Origin: Hamadaea tsunoensis DSM 44101
GTDB taxonomy: Bacteria > Actinomycetota > Actinomycetes > Mycobacteriales > Micromonosporaceae
Direction: 5' to 3'
Assembly (NCBI RefSeq): GCF_000428945.1
Contig: NZ_AUAX01000022.1
Location: 62,001 to 126,000 of the forward strand
Length of the DNA: 64,000 bases
Shown one piece after another: positions 15,853 through 23,366 of this stretch. The stretch's first letter is position 1. Each line of letters starts with the position of its first letter. The position numbers and the translations under genes were made by a program. Below the pieces are notes generated by a model, which had not been told where the DNA came from, ran no database searches, and saw only the letters and a program-made list of their open reading frames with translations.

Positions 15853-16954
15853 CAAGCGGCGTGTGGTGATCTGGCGCAGCTACCTGCTGCCCGCCTCGGA
15901 GACGTTCGTCCGCAACCAGGGCGGCGCGCTGACGGAGTGGGAGCCGACGTACCTCGGCGCGACCAAGGTCGAATCCTTCATCGCCACCCCGTCCGACGTG
16001 ATCGCCTTCCCGCCCGGCGGCAAGGACTTCCTGCGGCTGCGGGTCACCGGCGGCTCCGCCCGACTCCGGAAGGTGCTCGCCGGGCTGCGGCCCGACCTCG
16101 TGCACGCGCACTTCGGCGGCGACGGCTGGCTGATCAGCCGCGAGGCGGGCAAGGTCGGCGTACCGCTGGTGATCACGCTGCACGGGCTCGACGTCACCAG
16201 CCAGCCGAGCCGCCCCGGCCCGCTCGGCGCGCGGTTCCGGCGCAACCTGCGCACGGCCTTCGGCCGCGCGACGATCATCATCGCCGTGTCGGGCTTCATC
16301 CGGGACAAGGCCATCGCGATCGGCGCCGACCCGGCCAAGGTACGCGTACACCACACCGGAATCCCGCTCCCCGAAGCCGTCCCGGCGACCGGGGAGAAGA
16401 AGTGGGACGTGATCTTCGTCGGCCGGTTCGTCGAGAAGAAGGGCATCGACGACCTGATCGAGGCCCTCGGTACGCTGCCCGGCGTCCGGTCGCTGTTCAT
16501 CGGCACCGGACCGCTGGAGGAGGGGCTCCGCGCCCGGGCCGTCGAGCTGGGGCTGGACGCGACCTTCCTCGGTGCCCAGGACGCCTCGGTCGTCCGCGCC
16601 TCCCTGGCCGACGCCAAGATCTTCGTGGCGCCGTCGAAGACCGCCCCGAACGGCGATTCCGAGGGGCTGCCGACCACCATCCTCGAAGCCGCCGCGCAGG
16701 GGCTGCCGACGGTGTCGACCTACCACAGCGGCATCCCCGAGGCGGTCGTGCCCGGCGAGACCGGCCTGCTCGGCGCGGAAGGGGACCGGGCCGCCCTCGC
16801 CGCGTCGATCCGTACGCTGCTCGGCGACGACGCGGCCCGGGAACGCATGGGCGCGGCTGCCCGCGCGTACGTCGAGGAGCATTTCGACCTCGCGAAGCAG
16901 ACCCGCCGCCTGGAAGCCCTCTACGACGAGGCCGTCCGCTCCTACCGCCGCTAG
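15845..16954 (+). CDS. Glycosyltransferase family 4 (GT-B)
   Basis: A 369-residue GT-B retaining glycosyltransferase. The N-terminal acceptor domain has LVHAHFGGDGW and LVITLHGLDV; the C-terminal donor domain has VIFVGRFVEKKGIDDLIEAL, and SEGLPTTILEAAAQGLPTVST holds the EX7E-type motif that binds the nucleotide sugar. GTG 15845 overlaps the GT2 stop by eight bases. The pair likely builds a surface polysaccharide. The stop codon shares a self-complementary CTAG with the stop of the convergent gene. Confidence 0.87.
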   Translation: MTSKRRVVIWRSYLLPASETFVRNQGGALTEWEPTYLGATKVESFIATPSDVIAFPPGGKDFLRLRVTGGSARLRKVLAGLRPDLVHAHFGGDGWLISREAGKVGVPLVITLHGLDVTSQPSRPGPLGARFRRNLRTAFGRATIIIAVSGFIRDKAIAIGADPAKVRVHHTGIPLPEAVPATGEKKWDVIFVGRFVEKKGIDDLIEALGTLPGVRSLFIGTGPLEEGLRARAVELGLDATFLGAQDASVVRASLADAKIFVAPSKTAPNGDSEGLPTTILEAAAQGLPTVSTYHSGIPEAVVPGETGLLGAEGDRAALAASIRTLLGDDAARERMGAAARAYVEEHFDLAKQTRRLEALYDEAVRSYRR

Positions 16955-18339
16955 CGGGGGCGGATCGTCCGGGTGATGGTGCGGACCGTGCGGCGGGCCG
17001 CCCTCGCCCCGCCCATCAGCGCCCGTCCGGCCCGCGCCGGGCCCTTCGCGCTGAGCAGGTCGATGATCCGCAGCGCCCGGTTGAGCGAGTTCTCCCGCGC
17101 GGTCAGCCGCTGTTCGTAGTACTCGAATTTGGCGTGCGCCTCGGCCAGTTCGGTCGCGAGCCTGTCGCGCTCCGCGGTCAGCTCGCGGAAGGCCGTCGCG
17201 GACGGTCCCGCCGGTGCCGGCCCGGAGAACTCGATCGTGTCGCCCGTCATCGCGGCCAGCATCCGGGCCAGGTCGTCCACGCCCGCCGGCGACGGCCACG
17301 GGTGCGCGTACCCGCCGTCGAGGACGGTCGCGGCGAACGCCCGCAGCGCCGCCGCGTGCTCGCCCGCCTCCGCCAGCGGCGCGAAGTCCACCAGCTGGTC
17401 GGCCGGCACACCCGCTGCGCGGTCGCGCCACTGCCCGAGCAGCTCCCGCACCGCCGGCAGGTCCCGCTTCAGGGCCGCCTCCAGCAGAAGATCCTCCAGC
17501 GTACGCCCACCGGGCAGCTCGGACCGGTCGACCGGTTCCCCGTCGACGAGTGCGTCGGGCAGACCGCCGGCCGGGCCGGTGACGAAGATCCACGCCGGGG
17601 CGAGCTCGGCCGCGGCACCGTGGCGTACGGCCTCGTGCGCGAGGCGTACCGGGTCGGACAGGACGGGCGCGGCGGGAGCCATGGCCCGGCTGAGGACGGC
17701 GTCCACGTAGCCCGTCCGCGACTCGTCGGCCAGCAGTTCCGTCGAGAGCAGGGCGGTCGGCGCGATCGGCCCGGGGAAGACGGCGTACGTCCGGGCGACT
17801 GGGCGGCCGAGGGCGGCGCTCACCCGGGCCAGCCCGGCCGGGCGGCTACGGTCGTGCGCGTCGCTGACCAGCCACTCCGCATCCGACGGCTCACCCGGCA
17901 GAGCGGTCAGCCGGTGCAGGCCGAGCTGGTTGTCGAAGCCGAGGACGAGCCGCCCGTCCGGGCGCAGCGTCGCCAGCAGCACGTTCAGCGCCTCGGCCCA
18001 GGACAGTTCGGCGCCCTCGACCGAGTTGAGCCGGCCGACGCCGTCCAGCGCGATCACGGTGTCGAACGCCGCCGGTTCGCTCAGCTTCTCCAGGGCGCCG
18101 CACAGGATCGTCGCACCGGGATGGCGGGCCGCGAGGGTCTCGGCGTCGCTGATGCCGCGTACCAGGATCGTGACGTCACCGGGCACGGCGTCGATGATCG
18201 ACGTGTCGTGCGGGCCGGCGATGAGCGTACGCCCGGACCGCAGGAAGGGGGCGAACGAACCGCGTACCGGACCGGGGCCGTGGGTGCCGTCGAGGTCCGA
18301 CCAGACGAGCATCTCCCCGCCGATCAGCCGCGGGGTCAC
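16951..18339 (-). CDS. Methyltransferase-like protein with C-terminal coiled coil
   Basis: A 462-residue protein. The first half looks like a degenerate class I methyltransferase: FDTVIALDGVGRLNS (motif II-like) and LLATLRPDGRLVLGFDN (motif III-like) are present, but no clean GxGxG loop. Residues about 355-405 (FRELTAERDRLATELAEAH...) form a heptad coiled coil, followed by a basic tail with RTVRTITRTIRPR. Such coiled-coil tails occur in O-antigen-type chain-length or capping enzymes, so it may modify the glycan built by the nearby glycosyltransferases. Starts with GTG overlapping the upstream stop (GTGA). Function uncertain. Confidence 0.65.
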   Translation of the reverse strand: MTPRLIGGEMLVWSDLDGTHGPGPVRGSFAPFLRSGRTLIAGPHDTSIIDAVPGDVTILVRGISDAETLAARHPGATILCGALEKLSEPAAFDTVIALDGVGRLNSVEGAELSWAEALNVLLATLRPDGRLVLGFDNQLGLHRLTALPGEPSDAEWLVSDAHDRSRPAGLARVSAALGRPVARTYAVFPGPIAPTALLSTELLADESRTGYVDAVLSRAMAPAAPVLSDPVRLAHEAVRHGAAAELAPAWIFVTGPAGGLPDALVDGEPVDRSELPGGRTLEDLLLEAALKRDLPAVRELLGQWRDRAAGVPADQLVDFAPLAEAGEHAAALRAFAATVLDGGYAHPWPSPAGVDDLARMLAAMTGDTIEFSGPAPAGPSATAFRELTAERDRLATELAEAHAKFEYYEQRLTARENSLNRALRIIDLLSAKGPARAGRALMGGARAARRTVRTITRTIRPR

Positions 18340-19208
18340 CGGACCCCCTCCTTGAGCAGGCGAGAGTCTTCCACGAAGGGCTCCTGGTACGCGTTGGGCC
18401 AGCGGAAGAGCCGGCGCAGCTCCTCGGGCGGCAGCAGGTGGTCGGCGCCGAGCTCGGCCCGGATGATCTCACGCGCGACCGGCAGGTCGAGCCGCGCGCC
18501 GTGCAGTTCGGGCCAGATACGCTCGATGCGCGGCTGGCCGCCCCACGCGTGGCTCTCGCGTTCGAGCTGCATGGGGTCGCCGTAGACGGCGGGTTCGCAC
18601 CCGGCCAGCGTGCCGTAGAAGACGGCGGAACTCAGCCGGTTGGACGCGACCCGCTTGTGTCGTCGCTGCTCGGCGAGCTGCCGGTAGAGGAAGTCGGGGT
18701 CGAGGTTCTCCCACCAGCCGCCCCGGTAACCGTGACAGATCACCCGGAAACCGGCCTTCTCGTACCGGCGGCGGTTGCGCTTCGACTGGAACTCCTGCCA
18801 GTACAGGCAGATGGTGACCGGACCGTCCTCGGTCGCGCGGATCTCGTCGACCAGGCGGTCGTGGTCACCCACGACGTGCTGGCCCTCCCAGCCGTGGAAC
18901 GGGTACCAGATGGTCCCCTCCCGCTGGTCGACCGCGCCGAAATCGGGCTCCATCTCGATCAGGTAGGCCCACGGCGACCCCACGACGTACGTCTCGCGAC
19001 GCCCCATCGACCAGGCGCGCCGGCGGATCCGCTCCGACCACAGGAAGATCGGCGTACCGGGGACGAACTCGTGGTCGGCGGCCATGCCGTCGCCGATGTT
19101 CCAGCCGTGCTGCAGGTAGCCGTGGATCCGCGGGGGCTCGCGGTCGTCGAGGCCGCAGTAGCGCGCGAGGACGTGCGAGTGGCCGTAGTAGTGGTTGGCG
19201 TGGTGCAC
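18336..19208 (-). CDS. GT-B-like protein of a surface glycan locus
   Basis: The 290-residue protein has no signal peptide. HGWNIGDGM near the N-terminus and, towards the end, ASNRLSSAVFYGTLAGCEPAVYGD resemble the donor-binding part of GT-B enzymes such as polysialyl- or glycerophospho-transferases (Asn-Arg-Leu-...-Gly-...-Pro-Val-Tyr). I cannot name a family. GTG 19208 has GGGAG five bases upstream. It is translationally coupled to the methyltransferase-like gene and convergent to the two glycosyltransferases, so a role in glycan assembly is inferred. Confidence 0.55.
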   Translation of the reverse strand: MHHANHYYGHSHVLARYCGLDDREPPRIHGYLQHGWNIGDGMAADHEFVPGTPIFLWSERIRRRAWSMGRRETYVVGSPWAYLIEMEPDFGAVDQREGTIWYPFHGWEGQHVVGDHDRLVDEIRATEDGPVTICLYWQEFQSKRNRRRYEKAGFRVICHGYRGGWWENLDPDFLYRQLAEQRRHKRVASNRLSSAVFYGTLAGCEPAVYGDPMQLERESHAWGGQPRIERIWPELHGARLDLPVAREIIRAELGADHLLPPEELRRLFRWPNAYQEPFVEDSRLLKEGVR

Positions 19209-19262
19209 CTACGCTCCCGCTTCCTGGTCGTCCTGTGTCTGTGCATCCTAACCGTGCTTATG

Positions 19263-19440
19263 TCAAGATCAAATTCAAGTTCAAGATCTTTTTGTCCCGG
19301 GTTCGTCGATCTCACCTCCGCTCCTCCCGCGGGAGACCGTTCCGCCCCAATCGCTGCGCTCCGGGGACTCCACTGCCACCTGAGCGGTGCGAAGCATCAT
19401 CCGCCGTCGCCCGGTCACCGTTCACCCCTTCACCCCGACC
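19263..19440 (+). repeat. Repeat D, copy 1 (arm of large inverted repeat)
   Basis: About 178 bp from TCAAGATCAAATTC through TCCCGGGTTCGTCGATCTC and CCGCGGGAGACCGTTCC-like sequence to CCGGTCACCGTT. A reverse copy is at 19725-19886 and a third copy at 34889-35048. Confidence 0.85.
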
Positions 19441-19491
19441 GCAATCGATCACGCCGAACTCTCGTCGGCACCGCCCGTATCCGCGATACAA

Positions 19492-19726
19492 GAACGATCT
19501 TCCAACCTGCGAGACAGTCTCACCGACTCCATGATCGTTTACGGCTGAGGTGTGATTTCAGGCCTCCACTGCATGATCATTTACGGCGCAGGTGTTGCCA
19601 AGGGCCGCCAATGCGCTCCAGAACCGTAAACGATCATGCAGTGGGTGGCGATTTCTACACCTCAGCCGTAAACGATCACCCGTCCGTCGACCCCGGCCCC
19701 CCATATCGGACAGTCGCGACAAAGGC
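19492..19726 (+). repeat. Element C, copy 1: four ATGATCGTTTACGG boxes
   Basis: Boxes at 19531-19544 and 19573-19586 point right, and boxes at 19624-19637 and 19666-19678 point left (CCGTAAACGATCAT). The left-hand flank starts AACGATCTTCC and the right-hand end is motif E. A diverged copy with the same box order is at 32891-33123. Confidence 0.88.
19702..19725 (-). repeat. Motif E, copy 1
   Basis: Reverse complement of CTTTGTCGCGACTGTCCGA with flanking conserved bases. It joins element C to repeat D. Four more copies occur at 32341, 32658, 33105 and 35048. Confidence 0.8.
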
Positions 19727-19886
19727 CGGGTGAAGGGGGTAAACGGTGACCGGGCCGCGGTGATGGATGCTTCGCCCCACTGTGCTGGCAGTGGAGGTCC
19801 CGGAGCGCAGCGGAGGGGCCGGAACGGTCTCCCGCGCGAGGAGCGGAGGTGAGATCGACGAACCCGGGACCTGAATTTGATCTTGA
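19725..19886 (-). repeat. Repeat D, copy 2 (inverted arm)
   Basis: About 162 bp, reverse complement of repeat D copy 1 and closer still to copy 3 at 34889. Copies 1 and 2 could pair as a long stem around element C in RNA or single-stranded DNA. Confidence 0.85.
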
Positions 19887-19906
19887 ATTTCATCCTGAAA
19901 AAGAGA

Positions 19907-19942
19907 CCGTCCCCCTCGCCCGGGTAGTTGCGAGGGGGACGG
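19907..19942 (-). terminator. Intrinsic terminator of the arabinoside operon
   Basis: A perfect 13-bp stem (CCGTCCCCCTCGC with its complement, 10-nt loop) lies 12 bp after the stop of the last gene of the minus-strand operon. Read on that strand, it is followed by TCTCTTTTTC, a genuine T-tract. Confidence 0.88.
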
Positions 19943-19953
19943 GTCAGGAAAGG

Positions 19954-22900
19954 TCAGCTATACGCCTTCACCTCCAGGAGGCCGACGGACGACGTCCCGT
20001 TGCCGGTGAGCAGGACCCGTAGTTTCGTCGTGTTCACCGACCCGAACGTCACGGTGTTGTACGCGTTCTTCGTCAGCGTGTACGCCGACGGCGACGGTAC
20101 GTCCACATAGGAGCTGCCGTTGTAGTACTGGAGCTTCCACGACGCGGGCATGTCGATGCCCTGGTCGTCGTCGAAGAAGTAGACGTCGGCCTTGGTCAGG
20201 TTCTGGGCCGACGACCAGGTGAGGTCGACCCACTGCTGGCCGGTGTTCGGCCAGCAGCCCCAGCGCGGGTTCACGGTGTCGTTCGACGACGGCGGGTCGA
20301 TCCCGTCGTTGACCGCGTTGATCGACTCCCACGAGGAGGTGAACGACGCCGACGGGGTCGCCGACAGCGCCAGGTTGGTGACGGGCGGGGGCTGCGTGCC
20401 GCCGCGGTTGAAGGCCTTGATCTCGGTCAGGCCGGTCTTCGCGCCGGACGCGTTCGTCGCGAGGACGCGTACGCGGGTCGCCGAGATCGCCGGGAAGGTG
20501 ACCAGGTTGTAGTTGGCCTGCGGCGCGGCCGGGGTCTTGGCCTGGCTCGGGACGGCGACCCAGTTGGCGCCGTCGTAGTACTGGATCGTGTACGCCGACG
20601 GCGCCCGGTACGTCGTCGAGGCCGGCCGGCTGTCCTTGAAGTAGAGCCGGATCTCGTTGAGCGTCTTGGCGCTGCCGAAGTTGAGCTCGTACCAGTCCTG
20701 GGCGTTCGCCGAGCCGCCCGCGCCCCAGTAGGGCTCGTTGGTGGGGAAGCCGTCGACGGCGCCGGAGGTGGCCGTGCCCGAGCCGGTGTAGCTGGCCGAG
20801 ACGGTCGCGCCCTGGGCGAGGTTGGTGAGGTTGGCGGTCAGGTCGACGCCCGCCTTGGCCAGCTCGTCGACGACCCGCGGGTCGGACTGGACGACCTGGT
20901 TGGGCGCCTGGAGGCCGGCGTACGCGGCGTTGTACGTCACGGTGCCGGAGGTGGTGACCGAGCCGGTCGCCGGGTCCCACGTGAACGGGACGAGGGTGCT
21001 GACGGTGGCCACCCGGGTGCCGTTGATGAAGATCGAGTACCCCTCGGGTACGCCCGGGTACTTGACCACGCCGTCGGACGGGTCGTCCCAGACGATGGTC
21101 AGGTCGGCGTTGCGGTAGCGGATGTTGTTGATCGTGAAGTTCGGCCAGCCGATGTTGATCGGCGACAGCTCGACCTTCGCGTCGTTGCGCGGCCGCAGGC
21201 CGGCCACGTCCTCGATCACCGTCCAGTTGCTGCTGCCCAGGATGTTGTGGTGGATCCAGGAGCGGTAGGTGATCGACGAGCCGTTCCAGTCCGACCAGAA
21301 CTCGTTGGCGTCCGGGTACGCGGTGTTGCCGTTGATGTACTGCGCCCAGGCGTTCCAGTAGAGGAGCTTCTTGTAGTCGGTCGCGGTCATGTAGGAGTTC
21401 GGGTAGTTGCGCAGCACCGAGGAGTAGAGCCGGAACTGCACGGTCGAGTTGATCGTCGAGAAGTTGTTCGAGCCCGGCGATCCGGCCGCGGCGGCGGCCG
21501 CCTTGTCGACCTGGTTGGCCGTGTAGAACGGGAAGACCGGGTACTGGGCCGGGTCGGCGTACAGGCGCAGGGCCTGGCGGTAGGTCGTGTTGGAGGTCGG
21601 GATCGCACCCACCGCGAACGGGTAGTAGTTGTTGATCTCCTTCCACGGCACGTACTCGTTCGTCGACTTGAGCCGGTGCTCGAACAGCTGGTCGGTCGGG
21701 TTCCACAGCACGTTGAGGATCGCGTTCTGGATGTTCGTCGCGATCGTGCGCATCTCGGCCGCCTTGGCGGTGTTGCCCACGGCGTCGTACGCCTGCGCGG
21801 CCGCGAGCGCCCCGCTGTACTGGTACGCGGACTCGGCCCGGTCCATGTTGCCGGCCTTCCAGTGGAAGCTCACGGCGTCGGCGTCGTTGCCGGTCAGGGC
21901 GCCCCAGTCGTACTCGATGAGGTTGTTGTGGTCGTGGTCGTAGTAGGCGAGCTGGCCCTTCACGTCACCCTCGGCGTAGTGCGCGAGGTTGTTCGCGATG
22001 CCCGGCTGCCCGCCGTGCAGCTGGTAGCTCTTCCAGGCCGCCTCGGCGATGTACTGCGTGTAGCTGTTCGACCAGTTCTCCGGGTCGCCCGGGTTGTCGA
22101 GGAACCGCGCGCCCTTCGAGATCTGACCGACCGACAGCCAGTCGCCGTACGCGTACAGGGGCGTGCGCAGGTACTTCAGGTCGTCGATGTGCATCGGCTG
22201 GGTCAGCGCGATCGCGTTGTTGTAGCCGAGCGCGCCCTCGACGGAGGTCGGGAACTGGTACGTCTGCCCCGGGATGTTCGCGTCGAGGTTGTTGAACCGC
22301 ATCAGCCACCAGCGGTAGTAGATCTCCTTCTTGATGGCCGGTTCGGGCACGTCGATGTAGGGCACGTACTTCGCCCACCACAGGTTGTACGCGCGTACCT
22401 GGGTGGCGAAGGCGGTCGCCGCGGAGTATCCGGCGTAGGCCGAGTAGTCGGTGGCCGACTCCGGGATCTCGCTGGTGATGAAGCCCATGACGAGCTTCGT
22501 CGTCACCGTGGCCCCGGCCGCGATCGTGATCGACTTGTTCAGCCCGCCGCTGGTGACGGTGTAGCCGTCACCGGTGAGCTTCGTCGTCACGTTGGTCAGG
22601 CCGTTCTTCACCCCGGTCGAGCCGGTCAGCTCGCCGTTGCCGCCGCTCGTCGCGTACGGCGAGACGGCGCGGACGGTGAGGGTCGTCGCGGCGGAACCGC
22701 TGTTGGTGATCGCGAGGTTGGTCACGGCCACGTTGTTGTCGGTGATGAACTTGGTCTGGGTGACCGAGAGCGAGCCCGAGGTGTGCACGCTCTTCCAGTA
22801 GCTCGGCGCCTGCCACCGGGAGTTGACCTGCTCGGTGAAGGTGCCCGGGGACAGCGTCACCGAGTACGCGTTCGCGTCGGAGATCGACTCCCAGTACGCG

Positions 22901-23235
22901 ACCTTGCCGGCGAAGCCGAGGACGGCGGGGTTGTGCTCCTTCATGAAGACCGCGCGGCCGCGCGACATGAGCCAGGGCCCAGCCGGATCGTTGCCGGTCC
23001 GGGCCAGCAGCCGGTCCATCCAGAAGTCGGTGCCGGAGCTCTCGGCGTTGTACATCGTCTGCATCATGTCGCCGGTGGTGTAGCCGACCGGTGGGGCGGG
23101 GATGGCGGGCCCCGAGAACGTGGGGAAGCCGATGGTCTGCGCCGCGAAGCTCGGCGGCGCGTTCACCGTGAGCGAGGCGGCGCCGAGGGCGGCGGCGCAG
23201 AACGCCGCCAGCCATCGACGGGTGGATGCGGGCAT
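19954..23235 (-). CDS. Secreted MGH1-like glycoside hydrolase with two discoidin-type (F5/8) domains
   Basis: A 1093-residue exported protein: signal peptide 1-31 (PPSFAAQT), a beta-sandwich region to about 290, an (alpha/alpha)6 barrel roughly 300-700 with YRWWLMRFNN, EGALGYNNAIALTQPMHI, FHWKAGNMDR and FEHRLKSTNEYVPWKEI, a short beta domain, then two F5/8 type C (CBM32-like) domains at about 815-945 and 950-1093. The barrel resembles the MGH1-like/GH63-like glycosidase group; I cannot assign a CAZy family. Last gene of the arabinoside operon, 131 bp after the GH127-like gene, so an arabinose- or galactose-containing plant glycan is the likely target. Confidence 0.75.
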   Translation of the reverse strand: MPASTRRWLAAFCAAALGAASLTVNAPPSFAAQTIGFPTFSGPAIPAPPVGYTTGDMMQTMYNAESSGTDFWMDRLLARTGNDPAGPWLMSRGRAVFMKEHNPAVLGFAGKVAYWESISDANAYSVTLSPGTFTEQVNSRWQAPSYWKSVHTSGSLSVTQTKFITDNNVAVTNLAITNSGSAATTLTVRAVSPYATSGGNGELTGSTGVKNGLTNVTTKLTGDGYTVTSGGLNKSITIAAGATVTTKLVMGFITSEIPESATDYSAYAGYSAATAFATQVRAYNLWWAKYVPYIDVPEPAIKKEIYYRWWLMRFNNLDANIPGQTYQFPTSVEGALGYNNAIALTQPMHIDDLKYLRTPLYAYGDWLSVGQISKGARFLDNPGDPENWSNSYTQYIAEAAWKSYQLHGGQPGIANNLAHYAEGDVKGQLAYYDHDHNNLIEYDWGALTGNDADAVSFHWKAGNMDRAESAYQYSGALAAAQAYDAVGNTAKAAEMRTIATNIQNAILNVLWNPTDQLFEHRLKSTNEYVPWKEINNYYPFAVGAIPTSNTTYRQALRLYADPAQYPVFPFYTANQVDKAAAAAAGSPGSNNFSTINSTVQFRLYSSVLRNYPNSYMTATDYKKLLYWNAWAQYINGNTAYPDANEFWSDWNGSSITYRSWIHHNILGSSNWTVIEDVAGLRPRNDAKVELSPINIGWPNFTINNIRYRNADLTIVWDDPSDGVVKYPGVPEGYSIFINGTRVATVSTLVPFTWDPATGSVTTSGTVTYNAAYAGLQAPNQVVQSDPRVVDELAKAGVDLTANLTNLAQGATVSASYTGSGTATSGAVDGFPTNEPYWGAGGSANAQDWYELNFGSAKTLNEIRLYFKDSRPASTTYRAPSAYTIQYYDGANWVAVPSQAKTPAAPQANYNLVTFPAISATRVRVLATNASGAKTGLTEIKAFNRGGTQPPPVTNLALSATPSASFTSSWESINAVNDGIDPPSSNDTVNPRWGCWPNTGQQWVDLTWSSAQNLTKADVYFFDDDQGIDMPASWKLQYYNGSSYVDVPSPSAYTLTKNAYNTVTFGSVNTTKLRVLLTGNGTSSVGLLEVKAYS

Positions 23236-23366
23236 GCTCTGTCCTTTCAGGATGCTCGCTCAGGGGAAAGCGGGCAGGACGGAAGATGAGCGGGGATGTG
23301 CAGGACCGGCCGGTGGCGGGGCCGCCGGGCGCAACCGCCGCCACCGGCCGGGGCTCGAGAACCCTT

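Larger units (their letters stand above)
19209..19953. other. 745-bp repeat-built non-coding region
   Basis: No gene is supportable here. It consists of repeat D copy 1, element C copy 1, motif E, repeat D copy 2 in inverted order and a terminator. The D copies form the arms of a large inverted repeat around element C. Short frames that read through the D copies encode similar Arg/Ser-rich peptides but lack ribosome sites. Confidence 0.8.

Noticed and set aside
19263-19886. Short coding frames shared by the three repeat D copies (Arg/Ser-rich peptide)
   Set aside because: The similarity follows from the DNA repeat; there is no ribosome site, and lengths and ends differ between copies.
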